The notes: generated by a model from the sequence alone, not told the origin. Positions 50,130-60,191 are shown, counted from the first letter of the stretch. The stretch: 64,000 nucleotides of DNA from Bacillus sp. CH140a_4T (GCF_008923725.1 NZ_WBPF01000022.1:160913-224912); one strand, 5' to 3'. A program made the numbers and translations.

Positions 50130-50164
50130 AATAAAAACCGAGTGTCATTCCCACTCGGCTTTTA
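50130..50164 (-). terminator. terminator after uvrA
   Basis: AAAACCGAGTG pairs with CACTCGGCTTTT around TCATTCC; on the minus strand a T-run follows. Confidence 0.85.
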
Positions 50165-50173
50165 GTAATACAC

Positions 50174-53050
50174 TTATTGAGATAATTCTACTTCTTTTAT
50201 TTTCTCTTTCATTCTCGCTTTATCACGAACTAAAATCTCTTTTAAATACTTACCTGTATACGAGCGCTCTTCTTTCACTACTTGCTCTGGCGTTCCAGAA
50301 GCGACGATTTGTCCACCTTTGTCTCCGCCCTCTGGTCCAAGGTCAACGATATAATCAGCTGTTTTAATTACATCTAAATTATGTTCAATTACAAGTACCG
50401 TCTCACCGCTTTCAACAAGACGTTGCAGCACTTCTAGAAGACGCGCGATATCATGTGCATGCAAACCAGTCGTTGGCTCATCTAAAATATATAATGTACG
50501 CCCAGTAGAACGACGGTGTAATTCAGACGCTAATTTCACGCGCTGCGCTTCACCACCAGATAACGTCGTAGCTGGTTGCCCTAATTTCATATAACCAAGC
50601 CCTACATCTACAAGCGTTTGAAGTTTACGCTTAATTTTGGGGATATTGGCGAAGAACTCTACCCCGTCTTCAATTGTCATCCCTAACACTTCAGAAATGT
50701 TCTTATCTTTATACTTCACTTCTAACGTTTCGCGGTTATAACGTTTACCATGACAAACTTCACACGGAACGTATACGTCTGGTAAGAAGTGCATTTCGAT
50801 TTTAATAATTCCATCACCACGGCACGCTTCACAACGTCCACCTTTTACATTAAAACTGAAACGTCCTTTTTGATATCCACGCACTTTCGCTTCATTCGTT
50901 TGTGCAAACACATCACGAATATCATCGAATACACCTGTATACGTCGCTGGATTAGAACGTGGTGTACGCCCGATTGGCGATTGATCGATATCGATTACTT
51001 TATCTAAATGCTCAAGACCTTTAATTTCTTTATGCGTACCTGGCTTCGCTTTCGCTTTATATAGCTTTTGAGCTAACGATTTGTATAGCACTTCATTAAT
51101 CATCGTACTTTTACCTGAACCAGATACACCAGTTATCGCTACAAACGTACCAAGCGGGAATGACATCTTTGCATTCTTTAAGTTATTCTCTTTTGCACCG
51201 ACAATTTCCACCTTACGTCCGTCACCTTTACGTCTTTCAAGTGGAACCGGAATAAACTCTTTACCGCTTAAATACTTCCCTGTTAGCGAATTCTCATCTT
51301 GCATCACTTCAGCTGGCGTACCTGCTGATACAACTTGACCACCGTGAATACCTGCACCAGGTCCGATATCAAGTAAATAATCAGCAGCCATCATCGTGTC
51401 TTCATCATGCTCAACGACAATTAACGTATTTCCTAAATCGCGCATTTCTTGCAATGTACGAATAAGACGATCATTATCACGCTGATGTAAACCGATAGAA
51501 GGCTCATCAAGAATGTAAAGTACGCCAGTAAGGCGCGAACCAATTTGTGTCGCTAAACGAATGCGCTGCGCCTCACCACCTGATAAAGTTCCTGCGGCAC
51601 GACTTAACGTTAAATAATCTAAACCGACGTTCACTAAGAACCCAACGCGCTCTTGGATTTCTCTTAAAATTAAATGAGCAATTTTTTGTTGCTTCTCCGT
51701 TAGCTCCACATTCGAGAAGAATTCCTGTACTTCTTGAACAGAATACTTCGTTACATCAGCAATCGTTTTATCACCAACGAAAACAGCTAAACTCTCAGGC
51801 TTTAAGCGTCCACCTTTACACTTCGGACAAGCTTGCTCTGCCATATACTTTTCCATTTGCTCACGAACATAATCAGAACTCGTTTCACGATAGCGACGTT
51901 CAATATTTGGAATAACACCTTCAAATAAAATCTCATTTTCCTTTACTTGACCAAATTCATTTACATAGCGGAAATAAACTTTCTCTTCACCGCTTCCGTA
52001 CAACACTTTATCAAATAAATCTTTCGGTATATCTTTCACAGGCACATCCATATCAACGCCATAATGATTACATACAGATTGTAAAAGCTGCGGGTAATAT
52101 TGTGAGCTTGTCGGTTCCCAAGGCGCAATCGCATGTTCATTTAATGATAAATCCCAGTTCGGAATAACAAGTTCTAAATCTACCTCTAACTTTGAACCAA
52201 GTCCATCACAAGAAGGACATGCCCCGAATGGACTGTTGAATGAGAACATGCGCGGCTCTAATTCTCCGATTGAAAAACCACAATGCGGACAAGCATGATG
52301 TTCACTAAATAGAAGTTCCTCTTCTCCCATTACATCAATTAACACGCGGCCCCCGCCAAGCTTTAATGCACTTTCAAGTGAATCCGCAAGACGGCTTGCG
52401 ATTCCTTCTTTTACAACAATACGATCAATTACAACTTCAATAGAATGCTTCTTGTTTTTATCTAACGCAATATCTTCAGATACATCAAGCATTTCACCAT
52501 CAACACGAACACGAACATACCCTTGCTTCTTAATATCTTCAAGCACTTTCACATGTGCACCTTTACGTCCAGAAACGATAGGAGCTAACACTTGTAATTT
52601 CGTACGTTCAGGATATTCAAGTACACGGTCTACCATCTGCTCTACTGTTTGTGACGTAATCTCAATACCATGATTCGGACAAATCGGCGTACCAATTCGC
52701 GCAAATAATAAACGTAAATAATCATAAATCTCCGTTACCGTTCCGACAGTTGAACGTGGATTACGACTTGTCGTTTTTTGATCGATTGAAATCGCTGGAG
52801 ATAAGCCTTCAATCGTATCCACGTCAGGTTTATCCATTTGTCCTAAAAACTGGCGCGCATACGCAGATAACGATTCTACGTATCTGCGTTGCCCTTCTGC
52901 ATAAATCGTATCAAACGCTAGTGATGATTTCCCTGAACCAGACAATCCCGTCACAACAACAAGCTGATTTCTCGGAATGGTTACATCAATATTTTTTAAG
53001 TTATGTGCTCTAGCACCTTTTACAACAATAAAATCCTTGCTTATGCTCAC
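50174..53050 (-). CDS. uvrA: excinuclease ABC subunit A
   Basis: A 958-residue damage-recognition ATPase of nucleotide excision repair. Two ABC modules are visible: Walker [10 protein letters not shown] near residue 35 and GVSGSGKST near 640, signatures LSGGEAQR, Walker [13 protein letters not shown] and [11 protein letters not shown]. Zinc-binding CxxC pairs occur at CPHCGF, CPSCDG and CEACRGDG. The GTG at 53050 has AGGG eight bases ahead. It follows uvrB by 5 bp, so one mRNA encodes both. Confidence 0.98.
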   Translation of the reverse strand: MSISKDFIVVKGARAHNLKNIDVTIPRNQLVVVTGLSGSGKSSLAFDTIYAEGQRRYVESLSAYARQFLGQMDKPDVDTIEGLSPAISIDQKTTSRNPRSTVGTVTEIYDYLRLLFARIGTPICPNHGIEITSQTVEQMVDRVLEYPERTKLQVLAPIVSGRKGAHVKVLEDIKKQGYVRVRVDGEMLDVSEDIALDKNKKHSIEVVIDRIVVKEGIASRLADSLESALKLGGGRVLIDVMGEEELLFSEHHACPHCGFSIGELEPRMFSFNSPFGACPSCDGLGSKLEVDLELVIPNWDLSLNEHAIAPWEPTSSQYYPQLLQSVCNHYGVDMDVPVKDIPKDLFDKVLYGSGEEKVYFRYVNEFGQVKENEILFEGVIPNIERRYRETSSDYVREQMEKYMAEQACPKCKGGRLKPESLAVFVGDKTIADVTKYSVQEVQEFFSNVELTEKQQKIAHLILREIQERVGFLVNVGLDYLTLSRAAGTLSGGEAQRIRLATQIGSRLTGVLYILDEPSIGLHQRDNDRLIRTLQEMRDLGNTLIVVEHDEDTMMAADYLLDIGPGAGIHGGQVVSAGTPAEVMQDENSLTGKYLSGKEFIPVPLERRKGDGRKVEIVGAKENNLKNAKMSFPLGTFVAITGVSGSGKSTMINEVLYKSLAQKLYKAKAKPGTHKEIKGLEHLDKVIDIDQSPIGRTPRSNPATYTGVFDDIRDVFAQTNEAKVRGYQKGRFSFNVKGGRCEACRGDGIIKIEMHFLPDVYVPCEVCHGKRYNRETLEVKYKDKNISEVLGMTIEDGVEFFANIPKIKRKLQTLVDVGLGYMKLGQPATTLSGGEAQRVKLASELHRRSTGRTLYILDEPTTGLHAHDIARLLEVLQRLVESGETVLVIEHNLDVIKTADYIVDLGPEGGDKGGQIVASGTPEQVVKEERSYTGKYLKEILVRDKARMKEKIKEVELSQ

Positions 53051-53055
53051 TCTAT

Positions 53056-55032
53056 TCACCCTTCCGCTTTTAATTCTAATAGTAAATCTCTTAATTCAGC
53101 TGCACGCTCGAAATCTAACGCTTTTGCTGCTTCTTTCATCTCTGCTTCCATCTTCGCAATTGTCTTTTCACGCTCTTTTTTCGTCATCTTCTTAGCTGGT
53201 GCCGCTTCATACATTTCCGGCTCTTCAGCAGCTGTCGTTGCACGAATAACATCACGCACGCCTTTTTGAATCGTTTTCGGCGTAATACCATGCTCTTTAT
53301 TGTAAGCTTCTTGTATAGTACGACGACGCTGCGTTTCTTCAATCGCAATTCCCATTGATCTCGTTATACGATCTGCGTACATAATTACGCGGCCGTTTTC
53401 ATTACGTGCTGCACGACCGATTGTTTGAATTAATGAACGCTCTGAACGCAAGAACCCTTCCTTATCAGCGTCTAAAATAGCGACAAGTGATACTTCTGGA
53501 ATATCTAATCCTTCTCGTAATAAGTTAATACCAACAAGTACATCGAACTTACCAAGGCGAAGGTCACGGATAATTTCAATACGTTCTAACGTTTTAATTT
53601 CAGAGTGAAGATAGTTCACTTTAATTCCTACATCTTTTAAGTAGTCTGTTAAATCCTCTGACATCTTCTTCGTTAAAGTTGTAATTAATACACGTTCATT
53701 TTTTGCAATACGATCTTGAATTTCTCCTAATAAATCATCAATTTGCCCTTCAATTGGTCGTATATCAATTGGTGGATCTAAAAGCCCTGTTGGACGAATA
53801 ATTTGCTCTATTACTTCCGGTGACTGCTCTAACTCATACGGTCCTGGCGTTGCCGAAACGTAAATAACTTGATTCGTTTTCTCTTCAAACTCATCAAACA
53901 TAAGCGGTCTATTATCTAAAGCTGATGGCAGACGGAATCCATGATCCACAAGCACTTGCTTACGTGCTTGGTCCCCGTTATACATCGCTCTTACTTGCGG
54001 TACTGATACGTGTGACTCATCCATAACAATTAAGAAATCTTCTGGGAAATAGTCTAATAACGTATATGGCGTTGCCCCCGCTGGACGAAGTGTTAAATGA
54101 CGGGAATAGTTTTCAATCCCTGAACAAAAGCCCATCTCGCGCATCATTTCTAAATCATAACGTGTACGCTGCTCTATACGCTGCGCTTCTAACAATTTAC
54201 CGTTATCATTTAATTCTTTTAAACGGACTTCTAATTCTTTTTCAATATTTTCAATAGCGACCTTCATCTTTTCTTCACGTGTAACGAAGTGAGATGCTGG
54301 GAAGATTGCTACATGATCACGTTCTGCTAATACTTCACCTGTTAACGCATTTACTTCGCGAATACGATCTATTTCATCGCCGAAAAATTCAATTCGAATA
54401 CAATGCTCATCAAGTGATGCCGGGAAGATTTCAACTACATCTCCGCGCACACGGAATGTACCACGCTTGAAATCAATGTCATTACGTCCATACTGCACAT
54501 CAACAAGTTCACGAAGCAATTGATTGCGGTCCTTTTCCATACCAACTCGAAGCGAAACAACTAACTCGCGGTATTCTTCTGGAGAACCTAAACCATATAT
54601 ACACGAAACACTCGCAACGATAATAACATCGTCTCTTTCAAATAAGGAAGACGTTGCTGAGTGACGCAACTTATCGATTTCATCATTAATCTGCGCATCT
54701 TTTTCAATAAAAGTATCTGTTTGCGGCACATACGCTTCTGGCTGATAATAATCGTAATAACTAACAAAATACTCCACTGAATTGTTAGGAAAAAAATCTT
54801 TCAGCTCACTATATAACTGTCCTGCTAACGTTTTATTATGAGCCATGACAAGTGTTGGCTTCTGCACTTCTTTAATGACATTTGAAATCGTAAATGTCTT
54901 ACCCGTTCCTGTCGCCCCAAGTAACACTTGCTTTTTCTTTCCACTATTAATTCCCTCTACAAGCTTCTCTATAGCTACTGGCTGATCACCTTGCGGGGAA
55001 TACGCTGAGATAATTTCAAATTGATGTTCCAA
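53056..55032 (-). CDS. uvrB: excinuclease ABC subunit B
   Basis: A 658-residue helicase-like protein that verifies damage after UvrA loading and positions UvrC. Walker A is [10 protein letters not shown] (about 38), the beta-hairpin region [12 protein letters not shown] is intact, the DEAD-like motif is VIMDESHV and the C-terminal UvrC-binding coiled coil (about 620-655) is present. The start is TTG with GGAGG ten bases upstream. A LexA box lies in its upstream region, as expected for an SOS gene. Confidence 0.98.
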   Translation of the reverse strand: MEHQFEIISAYSPQGDQPVAIEKLVEGINSGKKKQVLLGATGTGKTFTISNVIKEVQKPTLVMAHNKTLAGQLYSELKDFFPNNSVEYFVSYYDYYQPEAYVPQTDTFIEKDAQINDEIDKLRHSATSSLFERDDVIIVASVSCIYGLGSPEEYRELVVSLRVGMEKDRNQLLRELVDVQYGRNDIDFKRGTFRVRGDVVEIFPASLDEHCIRIEFFGDEIDRIREVNALTGEVLAERDHVAIFPASHFVTREEKMKVAIENIEKELEVRLKELNDNGKLLEAQRIEQRTRYDLEMMREMGFCSGIENYSRHLTLRPAGATPYTLLDYFPEDFLIVMDESHVSVPQVRAMYNGDQARKQVLVDHGFRLPSALDNRPLMFDEFEEKTNQVIYVSATPGPYELEQSPEVIEQIIRPTGLLDPPIDIRPIEGQIDDLLGEIQDRIAKNERVLITTLTKKMSEDLTDYLKDVGIKVNYLHSEIKTLERIEIIRDLRLGKFDVLVGINLLREGLDIPEVSLVAILDADKEGFLRSERSLIQTIGRAARNENGRVIMYADRITRSMGIAIEETQRRRTIQEAYNKEHGITPKTIQKGVRDVIRATTAAEEPEMYEAAPAKKMTKKEREKTIAKMEAEMKEAAKALDFERAAELRDLLLELKAEG

Positions 55033-55104
55033 ACAAAACCGACCTCCTCGTAAAAAATCTGTATTCCCATTTTACCACGAATGCCCATAAAAAAACCAAG
55101 AAAA

Positions 55105-55118
55105 CGAACAGATATTCG
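55105..55118 (-). promoter_or_regulatory. LexA (DinR) box of uvrBA
   Basis: CGAACAGATATTCG differs at one base from the Bacillus consensus CGAACRNRYGTTYG. It lies about 75 bp before the uvrB start codon. Confidence 0.75.
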
Positions 55119-55145
55119 GTAAAATTTTCGACAATATATACATAG

Positions 55146-55178
55146 AAAAAGGAAGGAATCAAAACTTCCTTCCTCTAC
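55146..55178 (-). terminator. terminator after DUF4362 lipoprotein gene
   Basis: GGAAGGAA pairs with TTCCTTCC around TCAAAAC, followed by TTTTTCTATG on the minus strand. Confidence 0.85.
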
Positions 55179-55183
55179 TAACT

Positions 55184-55615
55184 CTATTTTGTAGGTACAT
55201 ATAATAAATCATATCCATTGCGCCCATTTTCATTCACACAGTCTATTAACCTATAAGCCTTTTGTGATTCACGCTGCTCTTTAACAATCCTTTTACAACT
55301 ATCTTTATGTAACCCTTTATCCTCACCAGCAAATTGGTCTTTTCTATTATCTGACACATAAAGTATATCGTTCTCACTATGCTCTAGCGTTTGAAAGATC
55401 GGGTCACCTTCATGGGTATACTGTACAATTCTTATTTTATCAACCTTCCCTTGGCCAACATTCAAAACGAATTTTTCAAATTTATCTAGATTAGAAATCC
55501 CTGCTCTCTTTACAATGACATCATTCTTTTTATCAATTGCAATGTTAGATTGTGAGCATGCTACTAAACTAAAGAGAAGTAGGCATATAAAACCACTTCT
55601 TTTTCCTATTGTCAT
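55184..55615 (-). CDS. DUF4362 family lipoprotein
   Basis: A 143-residue lipoprotein. Signal peptide MTIGKRSGFICLLLFS with lipobox LVAC; the mature part contains KVDKIRIVQYTHEGDPIF and a C-terminal YDLLYVP, which fit DUF4362. Two further Cys occur (SCKRIV, IDCVNE) and could pair outside the cell. The function is unknown. It is monocistronic. The ribosome site AGGAG is only a few bases from the ATG, so the start is slightly uncertain. Confidence 0.75.
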   Translation of the reverse strand: MTIGKRSGFICLLLFSLVACSQSNIAIDKKNDVIVKRAGISNLDKFEKFVLNVGQGKVDKIRIVQYTHEGDPIFQTLEHSENDILYVSDNRKDQFAGEDKGLHKDSCKRIVKEQRESQKAYRLIDCVNENGRNGYDLLYVPTK

Positions 55616-55645
55616 CCTCTCCTATAAAAATTATTTGTATACTAC

Positions 55646-55680
55646 AAAAGCTACTTTCCTCTACGAAAGTAGCTTCTCTT
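55646..55680 (-). terminator. terminator after MerR-linked membrane gene
   Basis: AGCTACTTTC pairs with GAAAGTAGCT around TCTAC, overlapping the last codons of the gene ending at 55661, with T-rich sequence after it on the minus strand. Confidence 0.7.
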
Positions 55681-56281
55681 TTCCTTTCTCCTTCTTCGGA
55701 AAAAGAACATATGAAAATGAAATAACTGTATCCACTAAAAGTATGATCGCCCAAACTTGACTAACACGACTAGCCGCCTTATTTAAAATGATTCCTGACT
55801 CTAACCAATTGCTCCACTGTTCAAATGGAATAAACCCATACGCGAAGAAAAAGAAAATATGCACAACAACGAATAAAACAAGATGTAATACCCAATTTTT
55901 TATTTCCTGCTTCGCGTAGGCCATACCTGTTAGTTCTATCTGTTCTTCGATAATAGGTGCTGGTTCATTCCGCCATTTCGCAACTAGCTTTTGCGCAAAC
56001 ATATCAAGCTTCTTCAAATCCTTTTTCCCGTAGAAAACTGCATACAATAAAATAATTACCGTAATGATTTGAAAGTTAGAGAACTTTCCTGTTTGATAAT
56101 AGTCCACTACCCCTAAGGTTAAAATGAACACTTCATTTACGAGGAGTACAATCCCCATAATAAAGCTCGCCTTCTTCAAACGGAATCCGTAACGGAGTAA
56201 AAAGAAACCGATAGCCGATAACCAAAATACAATCTCTGCGCCAATTAAAAAATACCAACGATATTCTGCGAGTATACTCAT
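55661..56281 (-). CDS. integral membrane protein, MerR-linked
   Basis: A 206-residue protein with about six membrane segments, a basic cytoplasmic loop (YGKKDLKKLDMFAQKLVAKW) in the middle and a Lys-rich C-terminus. It overlaps the upstream MerR-family gene by 4 bp, so the pair is coexpressed and the regulator probably controls it. The family is not recognised; a role in sensing or resisting a membrane-active or lipophilic compound is only inferred from the MerR partner. Confidence 0.75.
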   Translation of the reverse strand: MSILAEYRWYFLIGAEIVFWLSAIGFFLLRYGFRLKKASFIMGIVLLVNEVFILTLGVVDYYQTGKFSNFQIITVIILLYAVFYGKKDLKKLDMFAQKLVAKWRNEPAPIIEEQIELTGMAYAKQEIKNWVLHLVLFVVVHIFFFFAYGFIPFEQWSNWLESGIILNKAASRVSQVWAIILLVDTVISFSYVLFPKKEKGKEKLLS

Positions 56282-57039
56282 TTATCCCTCTCCTTTTCAT
56301 CATATATACGAAAAGCCTCATCCATATATAATAAAAGTTCTTCTTCAATTGGATACATGCTCATTTTCTGTGAATCTTCCTTCGATTTTCTAACTTCCCA
56401 TAACTTATCTAAAAATGCTTCATCACCATTGGCCATTTCTAAACACTTCTGCATTAATCTCTTCGTTGCCCTTTGTACCTCATCACTCGCGGCTTCTTTG
56501 CCGTCTTTCATAAAAGTACGTAATTGCTTTAATAAATTTACCCACTCTAAAACATTCGGATCTTCTTCACTCATATTTGGCAAATTATGAAGCAATTTTT
56601 GTTCTTCCTTTGAAAACACTTCATTTTGAAATATTTCACGTATACGAGAAGACTGTTTTGAAAGCTGAATCAGTTCAAACATAACTTTCCAATCAAGTTC
56701 TCCCTCCACATCTACCGAATAAACAACAGCTTGTAAAACACGCTCCATTCGATTAAATTTCTTTTGTTCTCCCTGTACAAATCGAAGTTGTTTTTCAAGA
56801 GAATCCTTTAAGTTAAACTCACCTTTTACTAACATATTCGCAGACTCTTTTAATGAAAATCCCATTTCCTTTAAAAATAAAATTTGTTGTAGACGAATGA
56901 CATCAGCTTCACTATATAAACGATGCCCGCCTTCCGTTTTCCCGCTCGGCTTTAATAAATCTATTTGATCATAATAACGTAATGTACGTACTGTTACCCC
57001 TGTTTCTTTCGTCAATTGTTGTATTGAAATCACTACCAT
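56278..57039 (-). CDS. MerR family regulator, TipA-like
   Basis: A protein of about 253 residues. The N-terminal winged helix (about 4-72, SIQQLTKETGVTVRTLRYYDQIDLLKPSG and RLYSEADVIRLQQI) is classic MerR. A coiled-coil linker follows (about 75-110), then a helical C-terminal domain (110-250) that may bind ligand or protein, in the manner of TipA-type regulators. It heads an operon with the following membrane protein and has its own MerR-type promoter (57055-57085). ATG 57039 or GTG 57033 could be the start. Confidence 0.88.
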   Translation of the reverse strand: MVVISIQQLTKETGVTVRTLRYYDQIDLLKPSGKTEGGHRLYSEADVIRLQQILFLKEMGFSLKESANMLVKGEFNLKDSLEKQLRFVQGEQKKFNRMERVLQAVVYSVDVEGELDWKVMFELIQLSKQSSRIREIFQNEVFSKEEQKLLHNLPNMSEEDPNVLEWVNLLKQLRTFMKDGKEAASDEVQRATKRLMQKCLEMANGDEAFLDKLWEVRKSKEDSQKMSMYPIEEELLLYMDEAFRIYDEKERDK

Positions 57040-57054
57040 CACCTCTTCCTCTTC

Positions 57055-57085
57055 ATTATAAAAGATGACGTAACGTCACTTTCAA
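57055..57085 (-). promoter_or_regulatory. MerR-type promoter, 19-bp spacer with dyad
   Basis: On the minus strand TTGAAA and TATAAT are separated by 19 bp. The spacer is centred on the perfect dyad TGACGTTACGTCA (57065-57077). An over-long spacer with a palindrome inside it is the hallmark of MerR activators, which untwist the DNA to align the boxes. Confidence 0.82.
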
Positions 57086-57104
57086 TACTTTTGTAAAAAA
57101 AATA

Positions 57105-57141
57105 CAAAAAGCTGTTTATACACTTTGTATAAACAGCTTTT
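57105..57141 (-). terminator. terminator after 75-aa membrane gene
   Basis: AAAAGCTGTTTATACA pairs perfectly with its complement around CTT, followed by T-rich sequence on the minus strand. Confidence 0.8.
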
Positions 57142-57367
57142 ACGGAAATAGCCCTTTTTGTACAGCACGCCCACAAAATAAAATAAGTGCTCCAACAACA
57201 ACACTCGTTGCCGTTTTATGATAATGAGCTGATAGTAATAAATAATAAGATAAACCGACAGTACCAATCATAATACAAACGCTTGGCACTGGATTACGAG
57301 AGAAATTTTGCATTCCCCAAAGAAGCGCGAATATAGCCGTAGCGACACATAACACCGGTAATCCCAT
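57140..57367 (-). CDS. small membrane protein, 75 aa
   Basis: A 75-residue hydrophobic protein with two or three segments (about 3-18, 28-46 and 53-66). GGGG precedes the ATG by seven bases. It stands between the MerR operon and bcr1 copy C; its stop touches its own terminator. The family is not recognised. Confidence 0.6.
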   Translation of the reverse strand: MGLPVLCVATAIFALLWGMQNFSRNPVPSVCIMIGTVGLSYYLLLSAHYHKTATSVVVGALILFCGRAVQKGLFP

Positions 57368-57430
57368 CCCAGTTCCCCTTTTTCTATTTAGTCCTTGTTG
57401 CTAACACACTCGTTGATGCCATACTTATTA

Positions 57431-57588
57431 ATAAAGTGAAACTTTAATCAGTGGGGGTTTTCTTCATCCCCCACTGATTATTAGTTGAACCAATCGGACT
57501 TTTATGGGCAGTTGATCCCCCCACCTAAATTCTTTGCTTTCGCCGAATTTTGAGGTGGGGGTCTTACTGCCCATTAAAGTCGGATAAA
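57431..57588 (+). repeat. bcr1-like element, copy C
   Basis: A 158-bp copy, nearly identical to copy A, bounded by ATAAA at 57431 and 57584. The first (GTGGGGG/CCCCCAC) and second (GGGCAG...CTGCCC) hairpins are intact. Its right end contains the stop codon and last residues of the membrane protein at 57564, so the gene now ends inside the repeat. Confidence 0.88.
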
Positions 57589-57929
57589 CCGAAAATAGCA
57601 ATATATAATAACTCATTTACATGTACAGCTTGCCTATCTAAATACTTATTTACACAAAGATACATAATGAACAAAAGAACGAAGCTTGTAATACTAATCG
57701 TAAAATATGACTTCATCTTGTTCACAACTCGCTCATCAATCGACGGTACTCCCTCTTCTTTCAAACGCTTCTGTTCTCTATATTCCGCAATACTATATAA
57801 AATGACTAGTGCTACATTCGATATAAAAATAGTCCCCCACGAAATACTTAAAATCATTAAACTCACATTTAAAACAAGACCCGCTAAAAATAAACTTCCT
57901 ATAAAACGTATAATATCTTGCTTACTCAT
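57564..57929 (-). CDS. membrane protein of XRE cassette, 3' end in bcr1
   Basis: A 121-residue protein with four predicted membrane segments in two pairs, separated by a charged loop RLKEEGVPSIDERVVNKMKSY. The same plan and the DERV signature occur in the 129-residue neighbour at 58165, so the two are paralogues. The last residues (GLSDFNGQ) are translated from the bcr1-like element, so the native C-terminus was lost or altered. It overlaps the preceding small gene by 4 bp. The DERV membrane-protein family (DUF2178-like) is often found beside XRE regulators; function unknown. Confidence 0.75.
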   Translation of the reverse strand: MSKQDIIRFIGSLFLAGLVLNVSLMILSISWGTIFISNVALVILYSIAEYREQKRLKEEGVPSIDERVVNKMKSYFTISITSFVLLFIMYLCVNKYLDRQAVHVNELLYIAIFGLSDFNGQ

Positions 57930-58147
57930 ACATGATCCGCCTCTTTTTGATTTCTATATTTCCACTTCGGCCAATAGTTCACAAGAAAATACACCCACTG
58001 CCCTAGTACAAATAAAACAAACGGCATACCAGCATTTCCATCAACAATTAAATTGTACAAACTCCATATCGCTAAACTAATCGTAAAAAATAACCCTACA
58101 TATTTAAACGCTTTATCCGACTGAAATCTCTCAAACTCATCTTGCAT
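57926..58147 (-). CDS. small membrane protein of XRE cassette
   Basis: A 73-residue protein with two membrane segments (about 16-30 and 38-56) and charged ends (DEFERFQSDK; KWKYRNQKEADHV). The ATG at 58147 has AGGAGG seven bases upstream; in-frame upstream ATG/GTG codons overlap that site. It is the third gene of the XRE-led operon. No family recognised. Confidence 0.7.
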   Translation of the reverse strand: MQDEFERFQSDKAFKYVGLFFTISLAIWSLYNLIVDGNAGMPFVLFVLGQWVYFLVNYWPKWKYRNQKEADHV

Positions 58148-58164
58148 TTTCATTCCTCCTATCA

Positions 58165-58554
58165 CTAGGCTCGTGTGCCTATCATGACTCGTACGATGAG
58201 ACTACCCGCAAATAAGGAACTACATATTATAAGTATTTCTTGCACTGGTATAACAGCCCTACCTATCGCTTTACTCGCAACAATATAAACAACGAGCAAA
58301 AGAAATGCGAATATAAATGAGATGTTTACATGCTTTTTTATATTTTCATTTACTCGCTCATCTATATCTGGAAGTTCTTCCTTTTTGTACTTACGCTTTT
58401 TGTAATACGCATACACTATCAAAAATACAATTGCTAAAACGTTACTCACTACGAGCGGTAAAATTGGTATAGCCGGATTCATAATATGAACTACAATGTC
58501 TCCCAAAAACAATCCAATAATCGCACCAATCAATAACCCTTTAGTATCTTCCAT
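58165..58554 (-). CDS. membrane protein of XRE cassette (DERV paralogue)
   Basis: A 129-residue protein with four membrane segments: two N-terminal (about 8-24, 31-50), a charged loop KKEELPDIDERVNENIKKHVN, then two more (75-92, 102-122). It is a paralogue of the protein at 57564-57929. It starts 11 bp after the XRE gene ends. The DxDERV loop is like that of DUF2178-type proteins. Function unknown. Confidence 0.75.
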   Translation of the reverse strand: MEDTKGLLIGAIIGLFLGDIVVHIMNPAIPILPLVVSNVLAIVFLIVYAYYKKRKYKKEELPDIDERVNENIKKHVNISFIFAFLLLVVYIVASKAIGRAVIPVQEILIICSSLFAGSLIVRVMIGTRA

Positions 58555-58565
58555 TTTTTCTCTCC

Positions 58566-58763
58566 TTACTCTAGCGTAAATATTTCCTCCACCTTCACCC
58601 CAAAATATTTGGCAATTTTTAGGGATAACTCTAGACTCGGATTATAATAATGGTTTTCAATCGCCACAATCGTCTGCCGCGTCACCTGCACCGCCTTTGC
58701 CATTTCAACTTGCGTTATATGATGTTGCTTTCTTAACTCTTTTATTTTATTTTTCACACCCAT
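58566..58763 (-). CDS. XRE family small repressor
   Basis: A 65-residue helix-turn-helix protein that is essentially all DNA-binding domain (ITQVEMAKAVQVTRQTIVAIEN, then YNPSLELSLKIAKYFGVKVEEIF). It belongs to the YozG/YgzD-like short XRE group typically encoded upstream of membrane proteins. It heads a four-gene operon and is preceded by two identical palindromes flanking the promoter, so it is almost certainly autoregulatory. ATG 58763 or GTG 58757 may be the start. Confidence 0.88.
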   Translation of the reverse strand: MGVKNKIKELRKQHHITQVEMAKAVQVTRQTIVAIENHYYNPSLELSLKIAKYFGVKVEEIFTLE

Positions 58764-58776
58764 AGGCTCCACCTTC

Positions 58777-58840
58777 TAAAGTAAAGATATCTTTACTTTA
58801 ATTATAAATATTTTCCAGTTACAAGTAAAGATATCTTTAC
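58777..58840 (-). promoter_or_regulatory. twin palindromic operators of XRE repressor
   Basis: GTAAAGATATCTTTAC occurs at 58781-58796 (extended to a 24-bp perfect palindrome, 58777-58800) and again at 58825-58840, centre-to-centre 44 bp, about four helical turns. A minus-strand -10 TATAAT lies between them. Two repressor dimers on the same face would cover the promoter. Confidence 0.85.
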
Positions 58841-58902
58841 AAATTTTAGAAAAACGTTTCCACTGAATATCTTCTCTCACACAGTACGATAGAAACTAAA
58901 TT

Positions 58903-58960
58903 TATATCGGCGATTTTCCAAATATATCGACTTACCGATAAATACCGACATCATTAGCCC
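58903..58960. repeat. TATATCG tandem intergenic repeat, site 2
   Basis: TATATCGGCGATTTT at 58903 is followed 20 bp later by TATATCGACTTACCG and a degenerate third unit. It matches site 1 over about 45 bases. Confidence 0.6.
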
Positions 58961-58972
58961 TATAATCATAAG

Positions 58973-59008
58973 AAAAAGCTGCTCCCAAATACCTCTGGGA
59001 ACAGCTTC
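58973..59008 (-). terminator. terminator after yeiH-like gene
   Basis: AAGCTGCTCCCA pairs with TGGGAACAGCTT around an 8-base loop, followed by TTTTTCTTATG on the minus strand. Confidence 0.8.
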
Positions 59009-59017
59009 TCCGTCCTA

Positions 59018-60040
59018 CTACATAAATCCTAACGCATATACAAGAAAGTATCCAAGAATAGAAAGGCAAACCGAGCCGATCAGCCCCGCCATGAATGCTT
59101 TGCTTCCTAACTTACGGAACGTTTTAAACTCTACATTTAAACCAAGACCCGCCATCGCCATTGCGATAAGCATGTAAGCAATGACAACAATGTATCCAGC
59201 AACAACTTCTGGTATAATCCCGAGCGAATGCACTGCACTCATCGCTAAAAATCCGAAGATAAACCACGGAATCGGAAGGTCGCGCCACGATTTTTCCCCC
59301 TCGCTACCTTCGCTCTTACCAAACCATAATCCAATTAAAATCGCTACTGGTACAAGCATTGCAACGCGCGTTAGCTTCACGATAACTGCAATGTCTACAG
59401 CCGTGCTTCCTCCTGGCGCCGCAGCTGCGATGACATGAGCGATTTCATGCAGCGTCGCACCTGAGAATACACCGTAACCGTACGGAGAAAAGCCAAGCAC
59501 TGGGTATAATAACGTATAAATAAGTGTAAATATTGTACCTAAAATTGCAATAATTGCTGCCCCAACTGCCGTTTCTTCATCCTTCGCTTTCACTTGCGGT
59601 GCAATTGCCACGACCGCTGCCGCGCCGCAAATTGCTGTTCCGCACGCTGTTAAAATTCCAAGCTTCTTTTCCACTCTAAATACTTTCGTTAGTCCATATA
59701 CAACGAAAATCGTAAATGTAATAACAACCGCTGCGATGACCAATACTTTCGGCCCTGCCTTTGCAATATCAACAAGATTTAATCGCATTCCAAGTAAGAT
59801 GATCCCGAAGCGAAGCAACTTCTTACTCGCAAAGTTTGTCCCTGCAATCGCATCATGAGGAACTCCAATTGTCGCACGCCAAATCATCCCAATTAGAATA
59901 GCAATTACTAATTGTCCCATAATATTTAAAAATGGAAGCTCTGCTAAATATTTCGCGGCAATTGCGATTAATAACGTAATCCCAATACCTTGCGAAAATC
60001 CAAAGCCCTTCTTCTTTTGTATAACAAGTGTTTGTTCCAC
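59018..60040 (-). CDS. YeiH family putative sulfate exporter (UPF0324)
   Basis: A 340-residue membrane protein with ten or more segments. Conserved family segments are [41 protein letters not shown] and [14 protein letters not shown]. The family is annotated as a putative sulfate or sulfite exporter. It is divergent from a LysR-type gene, the usual yeiH-yeiE pairing. The GTG at 60040 has GGAG nine bases ahead and gives the family's usual length. Confidence 0.88.
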   Translation of the reverse strand: MEQTLVIQKKKGFGFSQGIGITLLIAIAAKYLAELPFLNIMGQLVIAILIGMIWRATIGVPHDAIAGTNFASKKLLRFGIILLGMRLNLVDIAKAGPKVLVIAAVVITFTIFVVYGLTKVFRVEKKLGILTACGTAICGAAAVVAIAPQVKAKDEETAVGAAIIAILGTIFTLIYTLLYPVLGFSPYGYGVFSGATLHEIAHVIAAAAPGGSTAVDIAVIVKLTRVAMLVPVAILIGLWFGKSEGSEGEKSWRDLPIPWFIFGFLAMSAVHSLGIIPEVVAGYIVVIAYMLIAMAMAGLGLNVEFKTFRKLGSKAFMAGLIGSVCLSILGYFLVYALGFM

Positions 60041-60116
60041 TTTGTACCACTCCAATAATCGTATTGGAACATGCATGTTCTTTCTACTTACATTATAAGA
60101 GAGTTTCTATAATAAG

Positions 60117-60134
60117 TTTAATATCAATATTGAA
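60117..60134. promoter_or_regulatory. candidate LysR-type binding site
   Basis: TTTAATATCAATATTGAA is a near-perfect dyad of the T-N11-A class, located between the divergent yeiH-like and LysR genes. It is assigned by position and form only. Confidence 0.45.
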
Positions 60135-60191
60135 TCTCTACCATCAGAAATACTTATGATAAAATGATAGAAAAAGAAAGGGTCCTATTAT

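Noticed and set aside
57550-58080. A 176-codon plus-strand ORF starting MRWGSYCPL inside bcr1 copy C
   Set aside because: It runs antisense through real membrane-protein genes with good ribosome sites, and its start is repeat sequence; no ribosome site and no domain.
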